In this document: in pieces, positions 6,757 through 12,738 of the stretch | How the letters are laid out: each line of letters begins with the position of its first letter | How positions within the stretch are numbered: the first letter of the stretch is position 1 | Assembly (NCBI GenBank): GCA_025965815.1 | Contig: JAOPWF010000553.1 | Span: forward strand, 1-12,738 | Reading direction: 5' to 3' | Origin: Mycobacterium sp. | Lineage (GTDB): Bacteria; Actinomycetota; Actinomycetes; Mycobacteriales; Mycobacteriaceae | Length of the DNA stretch: 12,738 bases | The notes under the pieces: model-generated | The model's database searches: none | The model's input: only the letters and a program-made list of their open reading frames with translations | What the model was told of the DNA's origin: nothing | Translations under genes and position numbers: made by a program

Positions 6757-7542
6757 ATGAACTTTGATTGGCAGTTTTTCTGGAAGAGCCTGTTCACGCC
6801 CAGTGGACCCTTCCTGGACGGGCTGGTGCTCACCATCGTAATCTCGGTGATGGCCATGATCCTGGCTACGGTGGTCGGGTTGATCGTCGCGCTGATGCGA
6901 CGCTCCCGGTTTGCCGCGTTGCGCTGGTTCGCCGGCTGCTATATCTGGGTGATTCGCGGGACGCCGCTGTTGGTGCAGCTGGTGCTGATCTACACCGGTC
7001 TTGCGGCCGTCGGTCTGTACCAGTTCCAGGACGTCTCGCTGCTCGGACTGTCGGTCAAGGCGGCCGTGCAGGCGGCGATCATCGGCTTGATGATCAACGA
7101 GAGCGCCTACATCGCTGAGATCGTCCGCGCCGGACTGGATTCGGTGCCGAAAGGACAGTTCGAGGCCGCGGCGTCGTTGGGAATGAAGCCGGGCAAGCTC
7201 ATGCGGTGGATCATCGTCCCCCAGGCTCTGCGAGTGATGGTCCCGCCGCTGGGGAACTCGTTCAACGGCATGATGAAGACGACCTCTGTGCTCAGTGTGA
7301 TCGGCGTGAGCGAGATGTTTCTGGTCACGCAATCGATCAGTTCCTACACCTTCCACACCTTCGAGATCTTCATCGTCGCAGCCATCTACTACCTGGCGCT
7401 GACCACGATCTGGACGGTCATCCAGGCGAGCATCGAGAACCGGCTGGCACGCCAGGTCGGCATCGAACAGGGTGTGCGCATCACACAGCGCCTGCTCGGT
7501 GCCCGACGAGGCGCGACCCCGACCTTGCAACCGCACGGGTGA
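6757..7542 (+). CDS. Polar-amino-acid ABC transporter permease (HisM/GlnP type)
   Basis: A 261-aa integral membrane subunit with about five hydrophobic segments; the first is GLVLTIVISVMAMILATVVG and the last includes FIVAAIYYLALTTIW. Amino-acid permease signatures are RGTPLLVQL and INESAYIAEIVRAGLDSVPKG. The cytoplasmic EAA loop is EAAASLGMKPGKL followed by RWIIVPQALRVMVPP, which docks onto the ATPase. Only one permease gene is present, so the membrane part is presumably a homodimer. It starts 15 bases after the lipoprotein stop with only a weak ribosome-binding site, so it is likely co-transcribed and translated with its neighbour. The C-terminal tail after about residue 235 is polar and probably cytoplasmic. 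Confidence 0.92.
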   Translation: MNFDWQFFWKSLFTPSGPFLDGLVLTIVISVMAMILATVVGLIVALMRRSRFAALRWFAGCYIWVIRGTPLLVQLVLIYTGLAAVGLYQFQDVSLLGLSVKAAVQAAIIGLMINESAYIAEIVRAGLDSVPKGQFEAAASLGMKPGKLMRWIIVPQALRVMVPPLGNSFNGMMKTTSVLSVIGVSEMFLVTQSISSYTFHTFEIFIVAAIYYLALTTIWTVIQASIENRLARQVGIEQGVRITQRLLGARRGATPTLQPHG

Positions 7543-7563
7543 CCCGAGATGCCAGTAAGGACT

Positions 7564-7568
7564 GGGAG
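7564..7568 (+). promoter_or_regulatory. Ribosome-binding site favouring ATG 7576 for the ATPase
   Basis: GGGAG sits 7 bases before ATG 7576, while the upstream in-frame ATG 7549 has no good ribosome-binding site and lies only 6 bases after the permease stop. Confidence 0.55.
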
Positions 7569-7575
7569 TTTGAGC

Positions 7576-8355
7576 ATGAGTGTCACGGCTAAATCCACGG
7601 CACCGATCGTGTCCGTACGCGGGGTCTCCTGCACTCTCGGCGGCCGCACGGTCCTCGACGACGTGTCGCTGGACGTCATGCGTGGTGAAGTGGTCGTTCT
7701 CATTGGCCCGTCGGGCGCAGGCAAGACCACCCTGCTTCGGTCGCTGAACCACCTCGAGCAGGTGGCCAGCGGCGAGATCCTCATCGGTGGCATCCCGATC
7801 GGTCGTCGGGACAATTCCGGTAAACGGCGGGTCAGCACCAGTGAGCTCGCCCGACGACGTCGCGAAATCGGCTTTGTTTTCCAGCATTTCAATCTGTTCC
7901 CGCACATGAGTGCCGCGGAGAACGTGTGGAACGCGCCGGTGCGGGTGCTGGGCACACCAAACGACCAGGGCCGCCAGGACGCCCTGGCCCTGTTGAGACG
8001 AGTCGGTTTGGCCGACAAGGCGGACTCGCGGCCCAGCCAGCTCTCCGGCGGTCAGCAGCAGCGGGTAGCCATCGCGCGGGCCCTCGCGATGCGACCGAAA
8101 GTCATGCTGTTCGACGAGCCGACCAGCGCCCTGGACGTCGAAATGGTGGGGGAGGTGCTGGCTGTCATGCGGGAACTCGCTGCGGACAATATGACGATGG
8201 TGATCGTCACCCATGAGATGCGGTTCGCCCGCGAGGTCGCCGACCGGATCGTCGTGATGGACGCCGGCCGGATCATCGAGGACGCGCCGCCGCAGCAGCT
8301 GTTCGGCAACCCGCAACACGAGCGGACCAAGGCCTTCCTGTCCACCATCTACTGA
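7576..8355 (+). CDS. Polar-amino-acid ABC transporter ATP-binding protein (GlnQ/HisP type)
   Basis: A 259-aa cytoplasmic ATPase that powers the importer. Every nucleotide-binding motif is intact: Walker A GPSGAGKT (44-51), Q-loop FQHFNLF (Gln103), signature LSGGQQQR (156-163), Walker B VMLFDEP with the catalytic Glu181, D-loop SALD and H-loop VTHEM (His213). [16 protein letters not shown] is typical of the amino-acid import subfamily. An insertion between about residues 75 and 95 ([18 protein letters not shown]) is slightly longer than in the shortest members but within the family range. ATG 7576 is preferred over ATG 7549 because of its GGGAG ribosome-binding site; the alternative adds nine residues. 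A 78-bp gap follows before the gamma-glutamyltransferase gene on the same strand. Confidence 0.92.
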   Translation: MSVTAKSTAPIVSVRGVSCTLGGRTVLDDVSLDVMRGEVVVLIGPSGAGKTTLLRSLNHLEQVASGEILIGGIPIGRRDNSGKRRVSTSELARRRREIGFVFQHFNLFPHMSAAENVWNAPVRVLGTPNDQGRQDALALLRRVGLADKADSRPSQLSGGQQQRVAIARALAMRPKVMLFDEPTSALDVEMVGEVLAVMRELAADNMTMVIVTHEMRFAREVADRIVVMDAGRIIEDAPPQQLFGNPQHERTKAFLSTIY

Positions 8356-8433
8356 TCGGCACCGTCCGGGGGCAGACTGCGCACGTGTCGTCGAGCGTGC
8401 TGACGCCACCTTTCCACAAGGAGTGATTTCACC

Positions 8434-10026
8434 GTGTCCAACTACCCAGGGCCGAGACCGTTCACCGGAGCGCTGGCCACCCCGCACGCCCTTGCCACAG
8501 AGGCCGGGCTGCACGCATACCGCGAAGGCGGCAGCGCGGTCGACGCCGCGATCATCGCTGCGGCGGTGCTGACCGTCGTGTATCCGCATAACGTCGCTCT
8601 CGGTGGCGATCTCATCGCCCTGGTGCGCACCCCGGACGGCGCGGTCAGCTGCATCAACGCATCCGGCTGGGCGGCCGCGCACGTCGACGTCGCAGATCTG
8701 CGGGCCATCCACGGCCGGTCGCTTCCCGCCCGCGGTGCAGACTCGGTCACCGTGCCTGGCGGGGTGCGGGGGTGGGAAGCATTGCGCCGCTTCGGTGCCC
8801 GGCTCACCTGGGACCGCACACTGCGGCCCGCGCAGGTCAGCGCCGACGAGGGGGTGCCGGTCGCACCGTCGCTGGCCACCCACATCGTCGACGCCGAGAA
8901 CGCCGACCTGGTCGGCACCGAGGACTTCGACCGGGTGTTCCGCCCTGGCGGGCGGTGCCTGCGGTCCGGGGAGGCGCTCGCGCAGCCGGCGCTGGCGCAG
9001 ACCTTCGCCGCGGTGCGGGAGGGCGGGCCGGGCGAGTTCTATCAGGGCGCGCTCGCCGAGCGCACCATCAGGTACCTCCGGTCCCGCGGATCATCGTTGG
9101 CCGCTGAGGATTTCGGGGCTTTCCAGCCTGAGGTAGTTGAGCCCCTGAGCCTGACGTTCGGTGGGCTGACGGTGCTGACGAGTCCGCCCAATACCCACGG
9201 TTTCCTGATGCTGCGGGCGCTGCGAGCCGTCGACGAGCTCGGTGTAACGGACCCATTGGGGCACGGACTGGGCACACTCATGCGCCTCTTCCACCGCGGT
9301 AACGAGTTGCGATCGTCGGCACTGGCGGATCCCCGGCACTCCGCGGTCAACGTCCAAGCCCTTGTGCACGACAACCTGCGCGGCTTCGCCGAGTTCAGCG
9401 GGACCGACATGGCCGGGGCGCGGGTGCCGCACGGCGACACGGTCGGGATCGCGGCTGCCGACAGCGACGGCTACGCGGTATCGCTGATCCAGAGCGTGTA
9501 TCACGCCTTCGGGTCGGGCCTGATCGACCCGGAGACCGGCATCCTCTTCCACAATCGGGGCACCAGCTTCTCGTTGGATGTCGCCTCCCCGAACGTGATC
9601 GCGTCGCGTAAGCGGCCCGCACACACTCTGATGCCGGCGATGACGACGCAGCACGGCGCACCCCGTCACGTGCTGGCGACGATGGGCGGTCAAGGCCAGC
9701 CGCAGATCCTGACCCAGGTGCTGCTGCGAGCGATGGCGGGCGCGGGCGCCGAGGCCGCGGTGACGGGGCCGCGCGCCATCGTGGGACGCCAATCCGATGG
9801 CGGCACAGCCGAATCGATCACGATGGAGGCCGATGCGCAGCCGGCCGCTAAGGAGTCCGTCGTACGCAGCGGATTCACGGTGACCGAGGTGATGCCCCAC
9901 ACCGAGACGCTCGGGCAAGCCAACGTCGTCTTCACCGGTCCCGGAGGGTCCATGACGGCGGCCTCGGATCCACGTTCGGACGGCGCCGCGATCGTGGCGC
10001 ACTATCCCCGATATCGCCTCCGGTAG
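8434..10026 (+). CDS. Gamma-glutamyltransferase-family Ntn hydrolase, no evident signal peptide
   Basis: A 530-aa proenzyme of the gamma-glutamyltransferase family, expected to cleave itself before a threonine that becomes the N-terminal nucleophile. It would then hydrolyse a gamma-glutamyl or related amide bond. The cleavage site should be Thr336 in HGDTVGIAAADSDG, giving subunits of about 335 and 195 residues. Family motifs include NVALGGDLIAL (about 50-60), SVTVPGGVRGWEAL, FGSGLIDPETGILFHNRG, RPAHTLMPAM and the oxyanion Gly pair in MGGQGQPQ (418-419). MGGxGQPQ is typical of divergent members, including oxamate amidohydrolase-like ones, so classical glutathione activity is not assured. The N-terminus (SNYPGPRPFTGALATPHALA) has no signal peptide, implying a cytoplasmic enzyme, unlike E. 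coli GGT. The start is GTG 8434 with AAGGAG 10 bases upstream. It lies downstream of the importer, whose cargo it probably processes. Confidence 0.9.
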   Translation: MSNYPGPRPFTGALATPHALATEAGLHAYREGGSAVDAAIIAAAVLTVVYPHNVALGGDLIALVRTPDGAVSCINASGWAAAHVDVADLRAIHGRSLPARGADSVTVPGGVRGWEALRRFGARLTWDRTLRPAQVSADEGVPVAPSLATHIVDAENADLVGTEDFDRVFRPGGRCLRSGEALAQPALAQTFAAVREGGPGEFYQGALAERTIRYLRSRGSSLAAEDFGAFQPEVVEPLSLTFGGLTVLTSPPNTHGFLMLRALRAVDELGVTDPLGHGLGTLMRLFHRGNELRSSALADPRHSAVNVQALVHDNLRGFAEFSGTDMAGARVPHGDTVGIAAADSDGYAVSLIQSVYHAFGSGLIDPETGILFHNRGTSFSLDVASPNVIASRKRPAHTLMPAMTTQHGAPRHVLATMGGQGQPQILTQVLLRAMAGAGAEAAVTGPRAIVGRQSDGGTAESITMEADAQPAAKESVVRSGFTVTEVMPHTETLGQANVVFTGPGGSMTAASDPRSDGAAIVAHYPRYRLR

Positions 10027-10125
10027 TGACGTGGGATGAGGTGAACCACAACTTTCGCGCCTACGCCGCCAACACCCACGGGTAGGGCTGATGATCATGC
10101 TGACGTTCGTGACTTGGATGGTCGG

Positions 10126-10194
10126 TTGTTTGGTGGCGAAGCCGATTCCCGATGCGGATCCGGTTACTACTTGCGTCCGTGACCTGACTACCAC
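10126..10194 (-). pseudogene. Short-chain dehydrogenase N-terminal remnant
   Basis: On the minus strand, a GTG at 10194 opens a frame reading VVVRSRTQVVTGSASGIGFATKQ over 23 codons. VVTGSASGIG followed by ATK is the first beta strand and glycine-rich NAD(P)-binding motif (TGxxxGIG) of short-chain dehydrogenases. After Lys-Gln the resemblance ends abruptly (PTIQVTNVSM) and no further SDR motif (NNAG, YxxxK) follows. It is convergent with the gamma-glutamyltransferase gene. I read it as the 5' stump of a deleted SDR gene. It is very short, but the motif is highly specific. Confidence 0.45.
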
Positions 10195-10203
10195 GTTCGC
10201 AAC

Positions 10204-10602
10204 CCCTTTCTGATGGAGGCATTCTTCGTCTCTTCTTTTGTCGACCGCCGTCGGTCTCAGCCCGCGGAGCTGTTCGTCAAGGAGCCGGGTCGCGGGCGGC
10301 CAGCGCAGCGTTCAAACCACTCGCGTACGAACAACGCTATGACCTCGGCCTCGCAGTGCCGGGTAAGGACGCACCCGGGCTATCGGGAACCTGTAGCAGT
10401 GGTCGGGCATTCCGCATTTGCAACTGGCAGGTAAGCAGAGGCTCCGGCTGGCGGGGGGCGTTGATGGGTGTCAGCGGTGGCGACACGGGTTTCCCTAGCG
10501 CGCAATGCTGTGCATACAACGACCCCTATATGTGCCGTCGAGTAACCGGGCGCAACATCTTCGGAGCCCGTGCCAACGAGCCAACGAAATTGGAGAGCGC
10601 CC
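10204..10602. other. About 400 bp with no recognisable gene
   Basis: Frames are open on the plus strand (10213-10434, 73 codons beginning MEAFFVSSF; 10356-10928) but none shows a recognisable domain, and the residue composition (Arg, Ser and Pro runs) resembles translated noise. No inverted repeats, transposase motif or RNA-like structure was evident. Because it is flanked by the SDR and aldo/keto-reductase remnants, it is most simply decayed coding DNA. Confidence 0.5.
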
Positions 10603-10899
10603 GTGGAGACAACGCCGTTGGGGCGAGACGGGCTCCCCTTCTCCGGTATCGCACTCGGAGCGTGGCAACTCGGTTCAGACAGAGGTCACCTCGAAGTGGA
10701 CGCGGTCACGGCGATCCGGCGCGCGCGCGAATCGGGCGTGATCTTCTTCGAGATGGCGAAGGCCTACTGCTTCGGGGCGTCCGTGCAGATCGTCGACAGT
10801 GGGGTTCGCCACGAGCTCCGTCTTGTGTCGGAGCGGCGGGCACTCAAGGGCGCCCGCCGTGCGGTGATCGTGGACACATCTCCCCGCAGATGGTGGTGA
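10603..10899 (+). pseudogene. Truncated aldo/keto reductase remnant
   Basis: From GTG 10603, with GGAGAG upstream, a 98-codon frame begins VETTPLGRDGLPFSGIALG and continues AWQLGSDRGHLE, AIRRARESGVIFFEMAKAYC. This matches the first beta strand, the LGxWQLG loop and the DxAxxYG active-site segment of aldo/keto reductases of about 310-330 aa. The catalytic Asp of that segment is Glu here (FFEMAKAY); the Tyr is kept. The segment expected to carry the catalytic Lys (VIATK-like) reads AVIVDTS, and the frame stops after SPRRWW. More than two thirds of the barrel is missing, so the product should be inactive. The upstream GTG 10570 only adds 11 residues. Confidence 0.65.
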
Positions 10900-10961
10900 T
10901 CCCTCGTCGAGCATTCTGGGCGTGCTGAAATATTCTTTCTGCCGCCGGAGTTGGAGCCGTC

Positions 10962-11678
10962 ATGAGTTCCCACGGAGCGTCTTTTTCCAACAGCATTGAC
11001 GATGCTGTCACACGAACTGTGTTTGTACGCAGCCGGATTCACGTCCGTATCTTCACGCTCGTCGCCTCCGGCGTGTTACTGCTCTTCCTGACTAACACTA
11101 TCGATGCTCCGGCCGCGTCGGCCGATGTGTGTCCCGACATTCAGGTCGTTTTCGCTCGCGGGACCGACGAGGCGCCCGGTGTGGGACGGGTCGGCCAAGC
11201 CTTTGCTGACGCACTGCGTGCGGACGTTAAGGGAAAGTCGATAGTGGCATACGCGGTGAACTATCCTGCATCCCGCGATTTCCTCCGGGCAACTGAGGGT
11301 GCCAACGATGCCAGTGCGTTCATCCAAGGAGTCGCCGCGGCGTGCCCAAACACGAAGATGGTTCTCGGCGGATACTCCCAGGGCGCTGCGGTGATCGACG
11401 TCGTGACCGTCGCTGCCCAGCCAGTGTTCGGCTTTAACAACCCGTTGCCGGCTGACCTCGCGAGTCACGTTGCGGCTGTGGCCGTTTTTGGGAACCCGTC
11501 GAACCGAATCGGCGGTCCACTGACGACTCTGAGTCCGCTATACGGATCTAAGACTACCGATCTGTGCTACGGTGCCGACCCGGTATGTTCCGACGGCAAC
11601 GATGTCAGCGCGCACAGCCTCTACGTTCAGTCCGGGATGGCAAGCGAGGCTGCTCGTTTCGCTGCCGCCCTCGTCTGA
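10962..11678 (+). CDS. Secreted cutinase-family serine hydrolase
   Basis: A 238-aa exported esterase or lipase-like hydrolase of the cutinase family, which mycobacteria carry in several copies acting on lipid esters, polyesters or phospholipids. A hydrophobic segment (FTLVASGVLLLFLTNT, 31-46) followed by AASA gives a signal peptide cleaved near Ala54. The mature protein starts DVCPDIQVVFARGTDEAPGV. The catalytic triad is Ser139 in GGYSQGA, Asp206 in YGADPVC and His218 in SAHSLYV. Cysteines 57/128 and 202/209 are positioned for the two conserved disulfides. ATG 10962 has GGAG 5-7 bases upstream; it gives an unusually long polar segment of about 28 residues before the hydrophobic core, so a later start is possible. 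It stands alone, convergent with the sigma factor gene. Confidence 0.9.
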   Translation: MSSHGASFSNSIDDAVTRTVFVRSRIHVRIFTLVASGVLLLFLTNTIDAPAASADVCPDIQVVFARGTDEAPGVGRVGQAFADALRADVKGKSIVAYAVNYPASRDFLRATEGANDASAFIQGVAAACPNTKMVLGGYSQGAAVIDVVTVAAQPVFGFNNPLPADLASHVAAVAVFGNPSNRIGGPLTTLSPLYGSKTTDLCYGADPVCSDGNDVSAHSLYVQSGMASEAARFAAALV

Positions 11679-11730
11679 TGGCATCTTGCTGTACATGCAT
11701 GTCCGGTTATTTATCTGCGCTGCGGAGAAA

Positions 11731-11754
11731 CCAGGGTCCTGGCGCACTAGCGCC
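11731..11754. terminator. Weak tandem hairpins between convergent cutinase and sigma genes
   Basis: CCAGGgtCCTGG (11731-11742) and GGCGCactaGCGCC (11741-11754) are short perfect inverted repeats 53 bp after the cutinase stop. There is no T tract, and the first loop is too small to form unless the stem opens. A bidirectional intrinsic terminator is possible but weakly supported. Confidence 0.25.
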
Positions 11755-11938
11755 GCCGGCACGCCGGTGTACCGGATAAAGTCTCGGCTGGATCTGTCCG
11801 ATCTTCACCGGGTGTGCGGTCGGGATCGAAACGAGAGGGCCACCAAGACAACGTTAGGTGTTACTACAGGTTGGACCGGAACCTGCACCTGAGACGGCAC
11901 GGGGTCGGTCGGGCGCGCACGGGCTACCGGGAATTGCG

Positions 11939-12430
11939 TCACTGTGTGACCCCGATTTGTCGCAGGGAAAGCCGCAGCGCCCGTACTGCGGAGTGCAGTC
12001 TCGACTTCACAGTGCCTTCCGGAATCTGGAGATCGTCGGCGATCTGTGCCGTCGTCCACCCCAGGTAGTACGAGCGCCGGACCACCGCACGGTGCGCGGC
12101 GGACAGCTGGGCCAACGCGTCACGGATCAGGAGCCGATCCAGCGCGGCATTCACCTCGTCGGGACCAGCAGGCTCGATGAAACCGGGACTGTCCGGTGAC
12201 GACACCTCGTTGCGGAACCGTGAACTGCGGCGGTCATCGATAATCATGTTGCGGGCCACGGTAAATAACCATCCCCGCGCCGACCGCCCCCGATCGTCGG
12301 TGATCTTGGCGTGCTGCCACGCGCGCAGTAACGCTTCCTGCACCACATCCTCGGCGCGGACCTGATCACCGGTCAGCCGCCGCGCATAGCGCAACAAGGC
12401 GGCGGCATGCTCGTCGTACAGCAGCGTCAT
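11939..12430 (-). CDS. sigL: ECF RNA polymerase sigma factor, SigL-like
   Basis: A 163-aa extracytoplasmic-function sigma factor that directs RNA polymerase to a small regulon. The sigma-2 region spans about residues 4-72 (LYDEHAAALLRYARRLTGD, AEDVVQEALLRAW, WLFTVARNMIIDDRRS). The sigma-4 region spans about 92-155 (EVNAALDRLLIRDALAQLS, AAHRAVVRRSYYLGW) with the -35-recognition HTH TAQIADDLQIPEGTVKSRL. These blocks closely match mycobacterial SigL as I remember it, including FTVARNMIID and DEVNAALDRLL; this was recalled, not searched. ATG 12430 is the only good start; the frame upstream has no GTG near the domain and reads as shadow. It overlaps the stop of the preceding frame (ATGA). In M. 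tuberculosis the partner anti-sigma gene rslA lies directly downstream; here none is recognisable before the convergent cutinase gene. Confidence 0.88.
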   Translation of the reverse strand: MTLLYDEHAAALLRYARRLTGDQVRAEDVVQEALLRAWQHAKITDDRGRSARGWLFTVARNMIIDDRRSSRFRNEVSSPDSPGFIEPAGPDEVNAALDRLLIRDALAQLSAAHRAVVRRSYYLGWTTAQIADDLQIPEGTVKSRLHSAVRALRLSLRQIGVTQ

Positions 12431-12738
12431 TCGGGCAGCATCCGGATCGTCCGTCCGGACGCGTTCATCTGATCGTGGACCTGGCGCTCGCGTCGGGTGG
12501 ATGATGGCACTCCCTCGATGGTGGTCCCTAATGTGGACTCGTTCCAGAACTGACCCATTCCAGGGTTGCGCTCCATTGCTCGCAGGTCGCCAACGCTGAC
12601 ACCCATCAACGCCTGCAGCTAGCTGGAATCGGCGCCCAAGTCGGTTGTCGGGCAAGTCCTTTACCGCACGCAGAACGGCCGCGTCGAAGTAGGCCAGCTG
12701 GGCAAACTTTGGAAGGTATTGTCCTGGAATAACAGTCG
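12427..12738 (-). pseudogene. Unrecognised gene, 3' part, apparent frameshift, cut by the right edge
   Basis: Two consecutive minus-strand frames look protein-coding. From the edge to about 12620 one reads VIPGQYLPKFAQLAYFDAAV then LRAVKDLPDNRLGRRFQL; from about 12615 a second reads LQALMGVSVGDLRAMERNPG, then GQFWNESTLGTTIEGVPSST and ends MNASGRTIRMLPE. In the second frame a TAG lies just upstream of LQALMG (near 12620), where the first frame also loses its protein-like character, so a single-base indel joining them is likely. I do not recognise the family. The TGA overlaps the sigma factor ATG (ATGA), so this gene probably shares the sigma factor's transcript. Alternatively the second frame alone, from ATG 12606 or TTG 12609, encodes a small protein of about 60 residues. 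Confidence 0.4.

Noticed and set aside
6307..8883. 858-codon open frame on the minus strand
   Set aside because: It lies antisense to the lipoprotein, permease, ATPase and start of the GGT gene, is full of His/Arg/Asp/Gly, has no recognisable domain, and is a typical GC-rich shadow.
10026..10085. 19-codon frame VTWDEVNHNFRAYAANTHG after the GGT stop
   Set aside because: It reads smoothly but is too short, with no upstream ribosome-binding site and no identifiable family.
9091..10194. 367-codon open frame on the minus strand
   Set aside because: Apart from the first 23 codons (the SDR remnant), it is antisense to the GGT gene with no motif.
10213..10434. 73-codon plus-strand frame beginning MEAFFVSSF
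   Set aside because: No clear ribosome-binding site in good position, no recognisable motif, and residue composition like noise.
11805..11942. 45-codon minus-strand frame starting GTG at a 4-base overlap with the sigma stop, considered as an anti-sigma remnant
   Set aside because: No HxxxCxxC zinc motif, no transmembrane segment and no similarity to RslA as I remember it; the GTGA overlap may be chance.
12431..12655. N-terminal extension of the sigma factor frame to 12655
   Set aside because: SigL-like proteins begin just before LYDEHAA; the extension has no homologous features and the other frame there looks coding.

Overview
The window looks like chromosomal DNA from a high-GC actinobacterium, most likely a Mycobacterium or Mycolicibacterium-type organism. 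The evidence is G/C-rich third codon positions, GTG starts, a secreted cutinase-family protein, and an ECF sigma factor very close to what I remember of mycobacterial SigL. I saw no rRNA, tRNA, CRISPR array, insertion sequence or phage gene. These calls come from reading motifs; no database search was run.

Region 1 (1-2656, minus strand) is a compact catabolic cassette. Transcribed right to left it holds a flavin/pyridoxamine-oxidase-fold protein, a 58-residue ORF resembling the N-terminus of a fumarylacetoacetate-hydrolase (FAH) family enzyme, a class I methyltransferase and an extradiol (vicinal-oxygen-chelate) ring-cleavage dioxygenase with all active-site residues. Consecutive genes overlap by 1 or 4 bases, so translation is probably coupled. 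A 28-bp AT-rich palindrome (2617-2644) separates the cassette from a divergent TetR-family regulator (2654-3311). That regulator appears to carry a +1 frameshift in its N-terminal tail.

Region 2 (3314-5032, minus strand) is a decaying operon: a 3'-terminal fragment of an IclR-type regulator, an intact MaoC-like hydratase and a broken sugar-type ABC substrate-binding lipoprotein. Their 4-base stop/start overlaps are still preserved. No permease or ATPase goes with this lipoprotein.

Region 3 (5052-10026, plus strand) is the best-preserved system. It comprises a TetR-family regulator, two tandem perfect palindromes (5791-5825), a polar-amino-acid ABC importer (lipoprotein, permease, ATPase) and a gamma-glutamyltransferase-family Ntn hydrolase without an evident signal peptide. 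The inferred job is regulated import of an amino-acid-like or gamma-glutamyl compound followed by hydrolysis in the cytoplasm.

Region 4 (10027-10961) is a gene graveyard. It has a short remnant of a short-chain dehydrogenase nucleotide-binding motif on the minus strand, about 400 bp of unassignable sequence, and a truncated aldo/keto reductase.

Region 5 (10962-12738) holds a secreted cutinase-family serine hydrolase (plus), an intergenic gap with weak hairpins, the SigL-like sigma factor (minus) with no recognisable anti-sigma gene beside it, and a probably frameshifted gene of unknown function that runs off the right edge and overlaps the sigma start codon.
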